Below, piece by piece: positions 39,194 through 51,723 of a stretch of DNA of 64,000 nucleotides. Where the stretch lies: contig VXAI01000049.1 of assembly GCA_013399305.1 (NCBI GenBank), positions 1,299,835 through 1,363,834 on the forward strand, given 5' to 3'. The stretch's first letter is position 1. Each line of letters starts with the position of its first letter. The DNA comes from Rostratula benghalensis. Lineage: Eukaryota > Chordata > Aves > Charadriiformes > Rostratulidae. The position numbers and the translations under genes were made by a program. Under the pieces are notes generated by a model. It made no database searches and was not told where the DNA came from. It worked only from the letters and a program-made list of their open reading frames with translations.

Positions 39194-41916
39194 GAAGAGG
39201 TAATTTTGCAAGCGTAAAGTATAAAGCTCTTGGTTTAGACTATATCCCAACTCTGAGCATAGAAGTACATGAATATATGTGACTTTCTAGTTGAATTCTG
39301 TAAAACAGCAGATGAATAACTATATTGCTTTTTATTACTGGTTTATTAAACCTTTTTTTTTTTCTCTTTAAGGTAAATTACACTTTTTCCTCTCAGACTT
39401 CTCTAAATTGCATGATGAGTTTAGTTGTATATATGATTTTTACTATTCCAAGGGGGCCAAGCTGATTTATTTGAAAAACGTCTTTAAATAAGGAAGTTCC
39501 ATTTTAAGCACAGGCTGGCTTTCTGTTTGCTCTCCGCGGTGGTGAGCATGTAACAGGTTTGCTTTATGTTTAGCAGTTATGGAAGAGCCTTAATTTTTAA
39601 AAATCCTTTTTCTTTCACTGTGATTCTTTGGAGGTCACAGTCCAACGTGAGCAAGGTTTGCCACCTGCAGTTTAACATTCTTGTCTTGTAAGGTATCATA
39701 TGTGCATAGTCACGGTTATGAGCACCTGAAGTAACCGTTAAATCAGCCCCCGAACTTCTAAAAGTTATATCAAACCCAAAAATTTAAAAAACCCTCAGAA
39801 AATAAAACCCAATTTCATTGTTGCTAGAGGAACGGTTTGCTTGTTTGAACTGTCTCGAGGAGCAGCCATCATTTTCCTTGGGGCTCTGACTCTTCCCCAG
39901 GGCTGGGATCAAAACCAGTTAACACCTGGATCTTGCTCCCACATGGAAGGTACTGGGAGTTAAACGTTGTGGTTGTTCTCACTGTCTCTGGGAACAGCTT
40001 TCAGAGCACCATCAGCAGTGGGGCTGTAGCACTCCATAGGCCAGGGCTCAAAACTGGCAGTTGTCTGGAGTTGTCTTCTACGCGGAAGGAGCTGGGAGGC
40101 TCTGGGAGCTCCTTTCAGAGCCTTTAATAAAAAATTAAATAAAGCTTTAAAGCCCCCCCCAACAAACTAGCACAGCCCCATGCATACATTTGTTTCATTG
40201 CTGGTCTGCACTAGAAAAGATGGAGAAGAAAAGTTGGTCTTCAAAACTCAGTGATGGTGCTCAAAGAGTCTGTCATTCCCCTTCCAGTACCGAGCAGGGG
40301 AGTGCTCAGAAAGGCAGGCTCACGTTTCCATTCCTCAGCACCTGGAAAAGGCACCTTTCCTGCAAAGCACAGAGCACGTGAATCCAGGAAAGGGGCAGCA
40401 GAAAGAAATTATGGCAACTTTCCACATCGTCTGGGTTGATGGCTTGCTCCACAGCAGCGTGCTGCGGAGAACAGTCGCAAGAAGGGGGATTATATGGAAA
40501 ATGGACTCCTGAAAGATAGGGGATAAAAAGCAACCCCAAGGGAAGACCCCTTTTTTGGTATTTTGCCATTATATTTAACTAATGGAGTTAAGTGGTTTCC
40601 TTCCTTCACAGTAAACAGACACACACGCATAAACACACATGCATATTCAGACTTCTAAAGGAGGGGGAGGAGAAATAACAGTTTTCTTTGCAATAATTCA
40701 GAGCATATGGTAAAAAAATATTGTTTGTTATAGCTCGTGGGCTTGTGATGTTTAAATTAAAATAGATTTTCCTAAATAAAAATAGTCTTTATGACATATG
40801 GCTATTAAAACGGTACCATTCTGTTTCTCAGCATTGTTAAAAAGTAATGTTTTTTAAATGTTTTACACCACCTTGGTTTTTTGGCTGGCATTCAACAGAA
40901 CTGAAACTTGCCATTCAGAAATTAAGAAGAAAGGAAAAAAAAACCCCAAAAGACATCTTAGATAATAGGGTATCTCCATAGTGCAATTACAGCTTCTCAG
41001 TATTCCCATTTTGAGGATTTTCCTACTCCATTTGTAATTTCTTAGAAGCTTTTCTTTTTTTAAAAAAAAACTTTTCTTTCAATAAAAATTTTAACTCAAT
41101 ATTTTAGAAGAAGAAAAATCAGCAAAGAACAGCTAGTTGTGAAATGATGGCAGAGAATGTTCTTGATGATGTCAACTCTTGTTAAAGTGGAGCAGATTGT
41201 TTCCACAGCAAGCATCTAACAAAGCACAAATCCAGGTGCTTTCCTACTTTCCACAAACCTCTCTTTTTTCACAGAGTTTGATTGTACTTTCCCTTGAACA
41301 ATTAATTATTCCTTCATTAATTTGGGGAATGCACAAGCACTGCACACTTAATACAGTAAGTGAAAATAATTCTCTGAGATTTTGTGGCCCTGTGTACAAC
41401 GTTATGTGGTGTGAAAGTACAATAAATAATTAACATAACCACTTCCAGCGTTCTCAAGGCCAGAAATTCAGATGGGCTGAAAATCTGAAGTTCCCACTGA
41501 TTTTAACAAGTGTTGAATATGAAGCATTTCTATTAACCAGATGCAGGTTCCAAATTTTGCATGTATCAGGATTTTTCTATCCAGTTTATTTTCTAAGTAG
41601 AGTATTAAGCATAGTAATTGATTGTATAGCTTTATTTGAATGATGGGAAAATACTTCATCTTACTTTTTATAGGGAATGTGCACACAGACAAAAATGGTA
41701 ATGCTTTGCAGTCTCACATTTCTTAACAGTAACACTGAAACAGCCAAAAAAGAGCTGCTGTACTTTTAATAAAGATTGTTGAAGTTTGCTTTTATGATGC
41801 TTGGACAGAAGTAAGGACCCCAGCTAGATAACTGTAATGCTTGTGAAATCTTCTGTTATTTGAATAAGGGAGAAAAAAGGATGGATGTTGGGATTACCAA
41901 GTAGTCATTAATCTTT
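39194..41916. other. AT-rich non-coding block
   Basis: No recognisable gene. Contains a diverged tandem duplication at 39880-40122, a CA-rich patch at 40617-40645 and A/T runs near 41055-41070. Confidence 0.45.
39880..40122. repeat. diverged tandem duplication, period about 140 bp
   Basis: Two units, about 39880-40007 and 40020-40122, share ordered blocks: ggggct..., ccagggct, tcaaaac(c/t), ggaagg(t/a), ctgggag and ctttcagagc. Similarity is clear but well below identity. The segment is GC-richer than its flanks. Confidence 0.6.
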
Positions 41917-42328
41917 CACAGAATCACAGAATGCTGTGGGGTTGGAAGGGACCTCTGGAGATCATCCAGTCCAACCCCCTGCCAGAGCAGGTCCCACAGG
42001 AACGTGTCCAGCTGGGGTTTGAATGTCTCCAGAGAAGGAGACTCCACCACCTCTCTGGGCAGCCTCTGCCAGGGCTCTGCCACCCTCCAAGGGAAGATGT
42101 TGTTCCTCATGTTTAGGTGGAACTTATGTTACAGTTTGTGCCCATTTCCTCTTGTCCTCTCTCTGGTCACCACTGAAAAAAGACTGGCCCCTTCTTCCTG
42201 ACACCTACCCTTGAAGTATTTATAGGTGTTGATTGGATCCCCCAACCCAAGTCTTTCAGCCTTTCCTCATAAGAGGGCTCCAGGCCCCTCATCATCTCTG
42301 TGTCCCTCTGCTGTACCCTCTCCTTTCA
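41917..42328 (-). mobile_element. CR1 LINE fragment, 3' part
   Basis: Antisense CR1 remnant of a different subfamily: 3' end cacagaatcacagaatg at 41917, then gttggaagggacctctggag, atcatccagtccaaccccct, gactccaccacctctctggg and tttcctcttgtcctctctct. It extends into the region encoding the ORF2 C-terminal remnant (ctttcagcctttcctcataa). Confidence 0.92.
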
Positions 42329-43093
42329 TTTGACCAGAAGAACAAAACACCTCCCTTCCTGACAACAGTTTGTCAGTGCAGGAGTGCTGAGCCAGTAGTT
42401 CACAGTGTATTTACCTCTCAAGTTAGAAACTGTACCTGGGCTCACCTTTAGGTAGTATAGTATTCTACATCACCTGCAAACCCTTCAGGTGACCTAAAGC
42501 TTTGCATTCCAGGGAACTTTTTGGATCATGGTTTCTTCCCAGAAGCCTTCTGTGTGAGAGCTAGGTGACATGGAACAGGCCTCGCAGAGAGAGGCGTTAC
42601 TTTCTGTCCGTACTGAGCCAGATGGAAGCTGAGGTCAAGGGGACAGGCTGACACCTGGGCCACATCCAGCCTTGGGAAAGCTCCGTCTTGGTCTGCCAGG
42701 GTAGAGGTATTGGGAGTTTCTCAGGCACAGATCTGGCAGGCATATTGGCCTATATAAAATGTAATGTTCATTCAAATGGGTTTACGGTAAATTTTTACTC
42801 TGCACCTGCCTTCCTGGTTCTTCAGTGTGGAAAACTGTTTTAAGAACTTAAAGTAGGTTGGTCTTGAAAGGTAATTATTAGCACGCTGCTCTGAGCATTG
42901 CCATTAGTTTGCTATAGAGAGGTGATTTTTGAAGACTAAACTCATAAACTGTCTCTGGCAAATTTTCATTGAGTCTTTGGTATCTTCTTGAAGTGTGAGT
43001 GCAAATGTTCTTCAATTCTGCAACTGCAGAACCTAATGGCTACAATTTGCCTAAGGAGAAAGCAATGCAGCACAGCTGCACCAGTGAAAGGGA
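42329..43093. other. unique block between two CR1 copies
   Basis: Mixed composition with no recognisable gene. The part around 42540-42730 is GC-richer but has no credible open frame. Confidence 0.4.
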
Positions 43094-43554
43094 AGCTGGG
43101 GTATGGCCATGCTGAAGAGGACATGGACCTGTTGGATGGGTCCAGTGGAGGGCCATGAAAACCATCAGAGGGCTGGAGCACTGCTCCTGTGAAAACAGGT
43201 TGAGAGGGTTGGGTGAAGAGATGGCTCTGGGGAGACCTTAGAGCCCCTTCCAGTACCTAAAGGGGGCTTTATCAGTGAGTGAAGCAACAGGACAAGGGGT
43301 AATGGCTTTAAACTGAAAGAGGGAAGATTTAGATTAGATATTAAGAAGAAATTCTTTACTGTGAGGGTGGTGAGACACTGGAAGAGATTGCACAGAGAAG
43401 CTGTGGCTGCCCCATCCCTGGAGGGGTTCAAGGCCAGGCTGGATGGGGCTTGGAGCAACCTGCTCTGGTGGGCGGTTTCCCTGGCCAGGGCAGGGGGGTT
43501 GGAACTCCATGATCTTTAAGGTCCCTTCCAACCTGAACCTTCTGTGATTCAGTG
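43094..43554 (+). mobile_element. CR1 LINE fragment, 3' part
   Basis: Sense CR1 remnant with aagaggacatggacctgttg, catcagagggctggagcact, ccagtacctaaagggggctt, ggcaaggggtaatggcttta-like blocks, gaggggttcaaggccaggct and catgatctttaaggtccctt, ending tctgtgattcagtg. An internal deletion relative to the 4.5-kb copy is visible. Its closest relative here is that copy, including the DNA beyond the 3' end. Confidence 0.92.
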
Positions 43555-43603
43555 AAAATGTAGAGTGGGGTGTTTGGCCAGTGGTGCAAACTGCAACGGT
43601 GAA
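43555..43603 (+). repeat. non-CR1 tail shared with the 5.0-kb CR1
   Basis: 49 bases following the CR1 octamers match 5029-5077 with one difference. After 43603 the two loci diverge. Confidence 0.85.
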
Positions 43604-44073
43604 GCTCAGCCTGTACGTCTACCTTGGCTTTGTCATGAGAATCAGGAGTCTTTGGGGCAGACTGCTTGGTGCGTGTCATGGGAACATGCAGAGGGGATGC
43701 TAAACTTTAACTGTGCCAGCTGATAACCTGCCAGAGAGGAGACAAACTGGGGGGAGAGAAATCAGGTAGGTTTGCAGAATGAACCCCCCTTTTTCCAAGG
43801 GATGGGTTCAGAACATCAGCTGTTGGTGAGGAGTTTGGAATTTTGCTGGTAAACTGAGAAACCTGCAGCACTAATTTCCACTTCTCCAACTTTCCTTAAC
43901 CATCTCTTTCTTTTTTGAGCCACTTAAGGCATAAACTTTCTAAAATGCCATTTGAATGAATTTCAAATTTTGAAATTTCTTTACTTTTTAAAAAAGTAAA
44001 ATAAAATTTTAAAGCTTCCTGGGTTGAGTGGAGAAGATACATACAAAGTGAGGTGGATCTGTTATATAGGATT

Positions 44074-44092
44074 AAAAAAAAAAAAAAAAAAA
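44074..44092. repeat. poly-A run, 19 bases
   Basis: Uninterrupted A run followed by gaggagagggagg. No retroposed gene is recognisable upstream of it. Confidence 0.9.
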
Positions 44093-45096
44093 GAGGAGAG
44101 GGAGGTACATGGTGGTTTTTAAGTGACTACAAGCATACCCTAACCTAAACCGGTTGTAGGTTTAAAAAAAGTTGGTAGTCACGTGGGGAAAGAAGATTTT
44201 ATGATAAGATTTTTCACTTAAAGGCAAATTGTATTCTTAAGATTAACGTAATTTTGTAGAGCAATATATACACAACGTAAATGGCGTTTTAGAACTCTTA
44301 ATTGTAGAGATTTTTTTTTATTTTATTTCAACCTCAATGGCTGTAGGAGTGATTTTCCTACAGAATGACAGTCAGCTGGAAGGAAGCACAGCTCTTTAAA
44401 TAGCACGTGTCTTGGATCACGACAGTCGAGTGGGTAACTGGGGTTTTAATCACAATGAGCTTGAATCGTCATTTATTGGGGTTTTATGGTAATAATTTTG
44501 TTCCCTTAAAAAAGCAGCCTGTACTTCTGTGAAATAGTGCTAAATACCTATAATTTTTTTTCCTGCATTGAAAAATGCTATCTTCTTGAAGATCCCAAGA
44601 GGAAGGAAAAGGTTAATTTGGCTCTAGTTTTGTTTACGTGTACTGTAGGAATCCAGAAATTTTGTCTATTTTGACTGGGAAAAAAGCCTTTTTCTTTGTT
44701 TAAATGCTTTCTAAGTCAATAATCCTTTCTTAATTAAGTCTAGTTTAAAGTTAGTTACTAATATTGGGCTTGTAAACCAACTTCTATTTTTTGATTCTCA
44801 TAGTATTGTACCAGCCATAGTCTATTGATAAAAATGACTTTATTGGTAAAAACATCCCACACATCACATATTGCTTGAGTTTATATTAATATTCATATTA
44901 TGCTCTGTTAAAGCAGCACAACAGAAATAACAATAACAAATTGTTCTATTAATGCCTTAAACCACCAAAGTATTAGGATTAAAAATTCAGTCAGGTGAAA
45001 AGGCTAATCAAACATTCCTATACAATAGACCAGAGCCTGGTTTAGCAGATGGTTACAGTTTGTTGTCTGGGCTGGGGTTTCTTTCCATGCTTGTAA

Positions 45097-45118
45097 TTCC
45101 AACATTATAATGTTGGAA
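45097..45118. repeat. 22-bp perfect palindrome
   Basis: ttccaacatta/taatgttggaa with no spacer. Flanking bases extend the pairing with one unpaired A. Confidence 0.9.
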
Positions 45119-45717
45119 ATTAATTGTTCAAGTATTTTGTATGTCAAAAATCAGTTTAAACCTTAATCTATAACCAACCTGGATTAGTTTATAACATCTA
45201 GATTAGTGCTGCCATTTATTTATTTTTTTTTTACAACTAAGAACCTGGCTGTGGTCATGTAATTAAGGACATCACTGTATTGTAAGTGGAAACTGGGTTT
45301 TTAAGAAAGAGTTATACTTGCACGTCTGCTTTAATAAGAAAAATAAAATAACATTTTCAAGGAGATTATAACCTCATTAATAGTTAGCCTGCAAGATTTC
45401 TGTTTCACAGAGCCTTCTTTGCTTCTAGTACACGATGTGTGCATACTCATTCTTCTTGTGCGTGTATAAAAGTAGTCTTGGCATAAAAAAAGCCCACAAA
45501 ATAGTATGGAAATTTTCATAGAACAAGCTGTAGGGATTTTGTTGTGTGCCTGAACAACAGCTCTTCTTTACACAGCTTAAAGAAAACCATACATTTACGT
45601 AGATGTAAATCATAGGAACAGATTTACACTAACATCTTAATTCTCCGCTAAGTCAAAGCTGCTTTGCAAAGCTTTACTTCCTCCTGTTGCTGTGACTGGA
45701 TGAGGAAAACAATTTAC

Positions 45718-45875
45718 CTCCCACTACAGCCACCAAGGAGCACTCTGAATGCACGTGGTGATGATGGCCCAGACAGTCCAACTACAGGGGAACGGGTGTG
45801 ACCAGACCCTCCTCGCATCTCAATCGCGGTAGCCGGCTGCAGTGGTGCCGTGATTGATGGCTTCGCTACTAGACA
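45718..45875 (-). other. candidate exon in a CpG-bearing patch
   Basis: On the minus strand one frame is open across the patch and ends at a donor (GGGAG|GTAAAT at 45718/45717). The translation includes KPSITAPLQPATAIEMRGGS and HTRSPVVGLSGPSSPRAF, rich in S, P and G like a disordered protein segment. About eight CpGs lie in 130 bases, far above the surrounding density. The acceptor on the other side (gtgagttcccag) has a poor pyrimidine tract, so the patch may instead be a first exon or a small regulatory CpG cluster. No family recognised. Confidence 0.25.
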
Positions 45876-47388
45876 CTGGGAACTCACCCAGATTTGTGGG
45901 CAAAGTAGTGAACAATGGGCATCTTTGTGCATTTCTTTTTTTTTTTCACCTTTTCTTGTTGAGCCATGTTGAACTTTTGCTTGTGGAGTGAGTGGGCCTG
46001 GGAAGTGCTGGGTGGATTTGAATGAAAAAAAAAAAAGTCTTTAAATAGAATTATTTTGGTTTGGGGTTTTTGGGGGTTGTTTTTTTTTTCTCTGATAATA
46101 AAATCAAAGTTGAAATCTACATCTTCTTTTGGAGCAGGGGTGAAGGGAGCAGAGCATTCTCTTGTCTTGATTGTTTCTGCTTCCCCTGGATTTTGCTCAC
46201 CCGTAATACTTCTTGAAATATTGTGCAAGAATTTAGTTTGTCTTCAGATTGTCTTCTGACAATCTTGAACAATTGTAATTCAGCAAACTGCTTGATAAAA
46301 GGCCATGAATAAATTCCTCCCATGGCCATTTTTTCCTTTTTGTTTATTTCTGCGTGTACAACAAAATCTACAAAATTGCATCAGAATATTATTTCATAAT
46401 GCCCTGTACTGGTTGTAACCTTCCTGTTTGTTTCGTGGTTTCCATTGTTTAATTCACTGCAGTGAGACATCGTTAATCTAAAGACTTTGGGATCCTGTGA
46501 GTGTTTGGACTTGTGGAAGTTTTTGTCATTGCAGTACAACTATTCATAGTGGAAGTCTGGAATATTTTTCAGATAAACAAGTGGAATCTCTCACTGTCAT
46601 TTAAGTGTTTGAACATAAATCAGTGTGAAGCAGCAGATGCAGGAAGAGATCTGTATTCAGCCATCAAAGTTTTCCCGTAAAGGGTGTTTCAGAATAGTAT
46701 TGTTAGATTATATTTTTAATGCCAGTGTCATAGCAAATTCCTCTAGCCATAGTAAGAGAGGAAAAAGTTGCCCATTGTCAATTTATCAACAGCCTCTGCA
46801 TAGTAGGAAGGAAATCAAGTTAGAGTATGTATGTAATGTAGAGTTCTGAACAAGCAAGCTCAGGTCTGGAGACCGATGGCAGTACACTGCAGCAGGGTCT
46901 TTTTCTTGGGAATAAAAGCACATGCATTGTGGTTTGTGCTGCTTCTCGTGGCCAGGAGAACTCAAGTGTCTCTGCTTAGTACTGTCTTGTACTCGGTAGA
47001 CATAACCATTCCAAGGAAATGTACAGCTCCTCTAAATATTTGGGTAGTTTATGATCACAGGGATCTAGAGCCTAGTTTGGAAATACATTTCAACGGTTTA
47101 AAGGACTTTTCAAAGTCACTAGGATTTACTTCAAAATAAATAAACTGTTTTGCGAAGTTGATAAATCAAAATTCAGATTAGAAGACAAAATAGTTCCCAT
47201 TATTTTCCATGGGAAAGGAAGGGCAAAATAATTTCAAACCCTAATTCTATTGTACTTTTTTCACTGTTGCCATGTTTTACTACCAACATAACCACCAGGG
47301 CTCCTTAATCACGGTGTCACTGTCTATGGTAAAGTCCCTGGAGACTGTTGAACACAGGCCATCTCGCTGCTTTCTGCTCTTTCTTTAG

Positions 47389-47433
47389 AGCATATCTGTG
47401 GATGATTATTTCGCAGTGACTGTCATCACTGAG
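47389..47433 (+). other. candidate small exon, 45 nt
   Basis: A good acceptor (ttctgctctttctttag, ending at 47388) precedes 15 open codons, SISVDDYFAVTVITE, and a weak donor GAG|GTTCAG. A second acceptor (tatctttcctacag, ending at 47609) precedes 13 codons and a TAA at 47649-47651, which could be a terminal exon. Both would be phase 0. Neither peptide is recognised. Confidence 0.15.
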
Positions 47434-49014
47434 GTTCAGAAAGGAAAATTCTTTTTAATGTTGAAATATTAGTAGTGCAGCAATGACTGTAACTCAACTT
47501 GCAAGCATTTCCTTCCGGTTTTTTGATTTTTTCTGAAAAGATGTTACATAGGGGAGAAAATCACAGTATCTTTAGTGTCTTTCTAATGCGAACTGTATCT
47601 TTCCTACAGTCATTCCTGCCAGAAGATTGCCAACCTACTGTAGAACTGTAAATTTAGCAAGTGGAGAATTGTGAAAAATATTAGTTATTATGTTAGTAAA
47701 AATGTTAGTCTTGCATTCCACTTTTGTATGTGACTTCTGTTTTCTTCTTTTTCCTCCACATTCTTTTTTTTTGTTTGTCTAATATGAACTTTCTAATGAG
47801 GGTACTAGAATATGGTTCAGTTTGTTGCACTGAAATATGGAAATGTTCTAAAATTCTGGGGGCTCAGAGGCTTGTGAGAGTTGCAACAAATAGTAGCCAA
47901 TTTGGATGCATATTTGTAGCAAGCTTTTGCTTACTCTTTGAAAAATATTTTTTATGTGCATAGATTTTTTTTCAATTAATGTTTCATTCCACAAACCTGT
48001 AATTTCCCACCATTAACAGTTAGCTCTATACTGTATTTCCTTTATGCTGGGGGATCTACATGAAATGTGTTTCCCTGTCCTCGACTTTGCAAAATTCAGA
48101 CCCAAATTAGAGATTTTGAGGCAGGTTCTAGTGAGATGAATTTGAATGGCGCTATTCACTTTTGAAATTTGCTGAAAGATACCACCTTAGAATCTTACCT
48201 GCAGAAATCCTCATTACTTATGGAATGATGCTGCACAGAAAGGCAATGGGTAGGTGTGTACATATTCATGGCACATATCAATGTGTTGAGTCACCAATAC
48301 TGCTCTTTTTTAGGGGAGGCAAATGTCCTGTTTCTTTAAAGGTGCATTTTTCAAATTATTTTGGGGAGTTCTGGTGAGCTCTGAACAGAGAGGGGTTCCT
48401 GTTCTTTTAGGTATGTTTGCAGAGAAAAGGGTAGAGAAGACATAGGACACCATAGTTCAGTAATCTGGTTGAACACCTACTCTATAAATGAGAAGGAAGC
48501 TAAATAATTTTTCAGGTTAATTCAGTGTAACATTGAAAAGGGTGTCAGAGAGTGGAAGGCGCTGTCAGTGCCTTTTTTTCATGGTGCTAGATTCTTTACA
48601 GCTTGACATAATCAGCTGTATATTTGCCTGCTTCCTCCTGCAGGAGGATGAAGAATATAAAAAGAGAAGTGCTTAGATTTTATAAATACGAGGGTGGGTG
48701 GAGATGGAATGGATATTTTTTTATTAATATGGATTTTGTTTTGGAATCACAGATACGTGAAAAGGAAACAGTGTGAAACGAAATTTTTGAAAACACTCGT
48801 AAATTCTTATTCTCTGCATTTTTAGTCCATTTTTAGTGCCATAGCACTTTGCTGTGCCAGCCTTGTGTGGTTCTACTGAGAAAGGTAGATGGTGCTGAAA
48901 AGAACCTACGGGTGTCTAATAAACCTTCACTTTGAACTAAAATTACACCTTGAGATAAATTATTTGTTGCTTTTTAATTATGATTTCTATTTACATAACT
49001 TTTTGTCTCTTCAG

Positions 49015-49071
49015 AAAACGTTGGCGTATCTGTGCCACCTTCTGAGTCTACTGTTAACGTGCTGAGTGGAG
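49015..49071 (+). other. candidate symmetric exon, 57 nt
   Basis: A strong acceptor (actttttgtctcttcag, ending at 49014) is followed by 57 bases, with one frame open: NVGVSVPPSESTVNVLSG. The donor GAG|GTACAC is only fair. The length is a multiple of three, so the exon could be skipped without a frameshift, as with cassette exons. The serine/proline-rich sequence suits a linker. Unidentified. Confidence 0.25.
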
Positions 49072-51680
49072 GTACACACACATTCTGTCAGCTCAATTTT
49101 ACTTCAAAATACCTGAAATTAACCTGTTCAAGTTCCAGTGCTCTGGGTATGACTGACATGTATAAAATAGAAGTTCATTTTGGTTTTAGATAATTCAGCA
49201 ATCCCTCCCCTTTCAACCCTAGATATCTAAATTTCAGGTTTGTTTTTGTGTTTAAAAGCTCCCTAATGGAAATGGCATAAAGAGGTGTAGGCCAGGAGTT
49301 AATGTGTAAAGCTCCCAGTGCTTCCAGTGGGACAACAGTTGTACCCCTCCTCCTGAGAAGTGTGCTGCTAACAGTTGTTCCTGCCCTGGTTTGCAGAAAA
49401 GCAAGCAGAAAATTTCAACCACTGCAAGTACTATTATTCTTCTAAAGTACATATTTGGAAATCTTATTTGTCTGAGGAGCTCAAGTGGAGGAAACAAAGG
49501 TAGTTTGTTCTCCATTCCTTAGTTGAAATAGTTAATTGTAACACTGAGGATTCAATCCTGCTGATATTGGCGAAACTCATCATCTATCCATACCAAATAA
49601 CCAGCCTTTGCTGAGAAGTCTCTCACCTTCCTGTACAGAAACCATTAAGGATATAAACAAATGCCTTTGTTTCGTGGGCAGACGATCCACCTTACTGTGC
49701 TGAACAGGAAATTTCCCAGTAATGGTATGTTGTCAGTGCATACCGTAGTTTGCTGTAACCTGATTTTTTAAACGTCTCATTTTTTGACCATTTAAGTATT
49801 TTAATAATTAAACTAATGTCTTTTTTATCTGTCTTTATAATTCCAGTTGTAATGTAGTGGTGACTTTTGTTGTCTAGATCTCAAAAGGCTATTGATGCTT
49901 CTGTGTTTAGAAGGTTAGGGTGCTGAGGAGTAGACATGTAGAAGTGTCCCCAGTAGACATTTGTGACCACTGCACATGCTCACAATTCAGACATTAAAAA
50001 TAACTCTCTGTCACTGTTGGATCTAAAATCCATTGCGTTCCTTTGGGTTGAAATGCAACAAAAAATAAATTTGATCTGCATATTAAAAACTTCTGACTAA
50101 TTGATGTTTATGAATGGCAGACTGACAGCTGGAAATTTTCTTTATAGAAGTATGTTGTTGAAATTTGAAGAGTGGGATTTTTTTTATTAATTTCTGAATT
50201 ATGTTGGATGGGATTATTTTTTTTTTTCTTTGCATCTGTCAAATTCCAAACTCTCTTCAGATAAAGCATTTTTTACCACCTCTGTCTTTTGTTTTCTGTG
50301 GTGAAATAATGCCTTGAAGAGCTTAGAGAAGAAACTTCTGCACCTGGCAGAATGAAGTACTGACAATTCGCCGTGTATGTGGACAAAGGGACGGTGCTGC
50401 TCGGTGCAATACAGTGACCAAATAACACATTGTTAGGCAATACCGCCATGATCACCCAAGGAAAAAACCTGTGGATATTTATGGAAAAAAAAATAATCAA
50501 AACCGAACAGGTCTTTCTGTAGCCTTTTGACTGACAGAAGGGGAAGAATAACTGAGGAGGTCAGAAGCAAAAAGCTGAAGTCTCTTTCTTCTAGAGCAGG
50601 AGGGTGTACAGAAGGGACAAGGGCTCCCTAGTGATTCTGAGGGAAAGTCATGAAATGGTGAAGATTGGGGGTGAAAAAGTGATTCAAAGAACTGGGGTTT
50701 GGCTTCAAATATTTGTTCAGGTTCTGTGTATTCTGCTACTTAGATAGGGGGATCACCTGGAAACCTTTAAATATTTTATAGTACTTCTGAGTGTCCAAAA
50801 ACAAAATCAGATTTAAAAAAAAAATAATAATGCTTGCTTGGCTTGAGGAGAGGCTTCCGAATGATCCTCTGTTTTTGGAGGCTGAGATAATCTGTTTCTG
50901 TGAAATGGCAATAGGAGAGACTTCATGGTCAGGATGTACACCAATGAGACCAAGGAAAGAGGGATTTGATTGCCATCTTTGCTGATTAGGGTGAGAAAGG
51001 GATGAACCTGGGGACCCAGTTCCAACAGGGATATTAGTATTTGGGCTGTAGAAGTAATGCAGTAGCAGTAATGGTTTCTTAATATCTCTGGTGCCTGGTT
51101 TGAATTTATTTAATTAATTTCTCACCTGAGAAAGAGCATAGGGATATTGTTTTTCATGTGACACTTTCCATAAGCATTAGATTCTTCATCAGAGGCAGGA
51201 CGTAGGCTTTATCTGTTGGCTGCACGTTGATTCTTAAAAACAAGGATATTTGGTACTGGGTGCCTCAAGGCAATATGTTTTTAAGCTGACCAACCCCTAA
51301 GAAGATGAGCCAGTGTGATCATTGTGAGTTCCTTTTAACACTATCAGTTTGATGAACACAGATGAAACCTTCAACATTGATGCTGACATTGAATCTCAAG
51401 AGAGAGAAATCCAAGTCCATTTTCAGTGACTGCTCACAACTGCGCTTTGTCAAGGCTCACTGCAGCTGAAAAATCACTGTACTAGTATCTAAGTTGTGCT
51501 GCTTTAATACAACTTATTCTCTAATTTCTGGTGTTCCAGGGGAGACAGTGATGGGTTTTAAAAGGGTGCAGGTTTTCAGTATGTTTATCATTTTCATGAT
51601 ATTAATTTTATCATTAATACCATGTTAGACTAGATCATCAATATACCAGATAAAGTCTCTATTTACTCAAGCTTTCAGTG

Positions 51681-51723
51681 TTCTTCCCTCTGTGTATGCA
51701 TTCTCCATACACAGAGGGAAGAA
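51681..51723. repeat. hairpin: 18-bp perfect arms, 7-nt loop
   Basis: Left arm 51681-51698 (ttcttccctctgtgtatg) pairs fully with 51706-51723; the loop is cattctc. A wobble pair could extend it by one. The stem is shorter than a typical pre-miRNA, and perfect arms fit a recent template-switch inversion. Confidence 0.92.
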
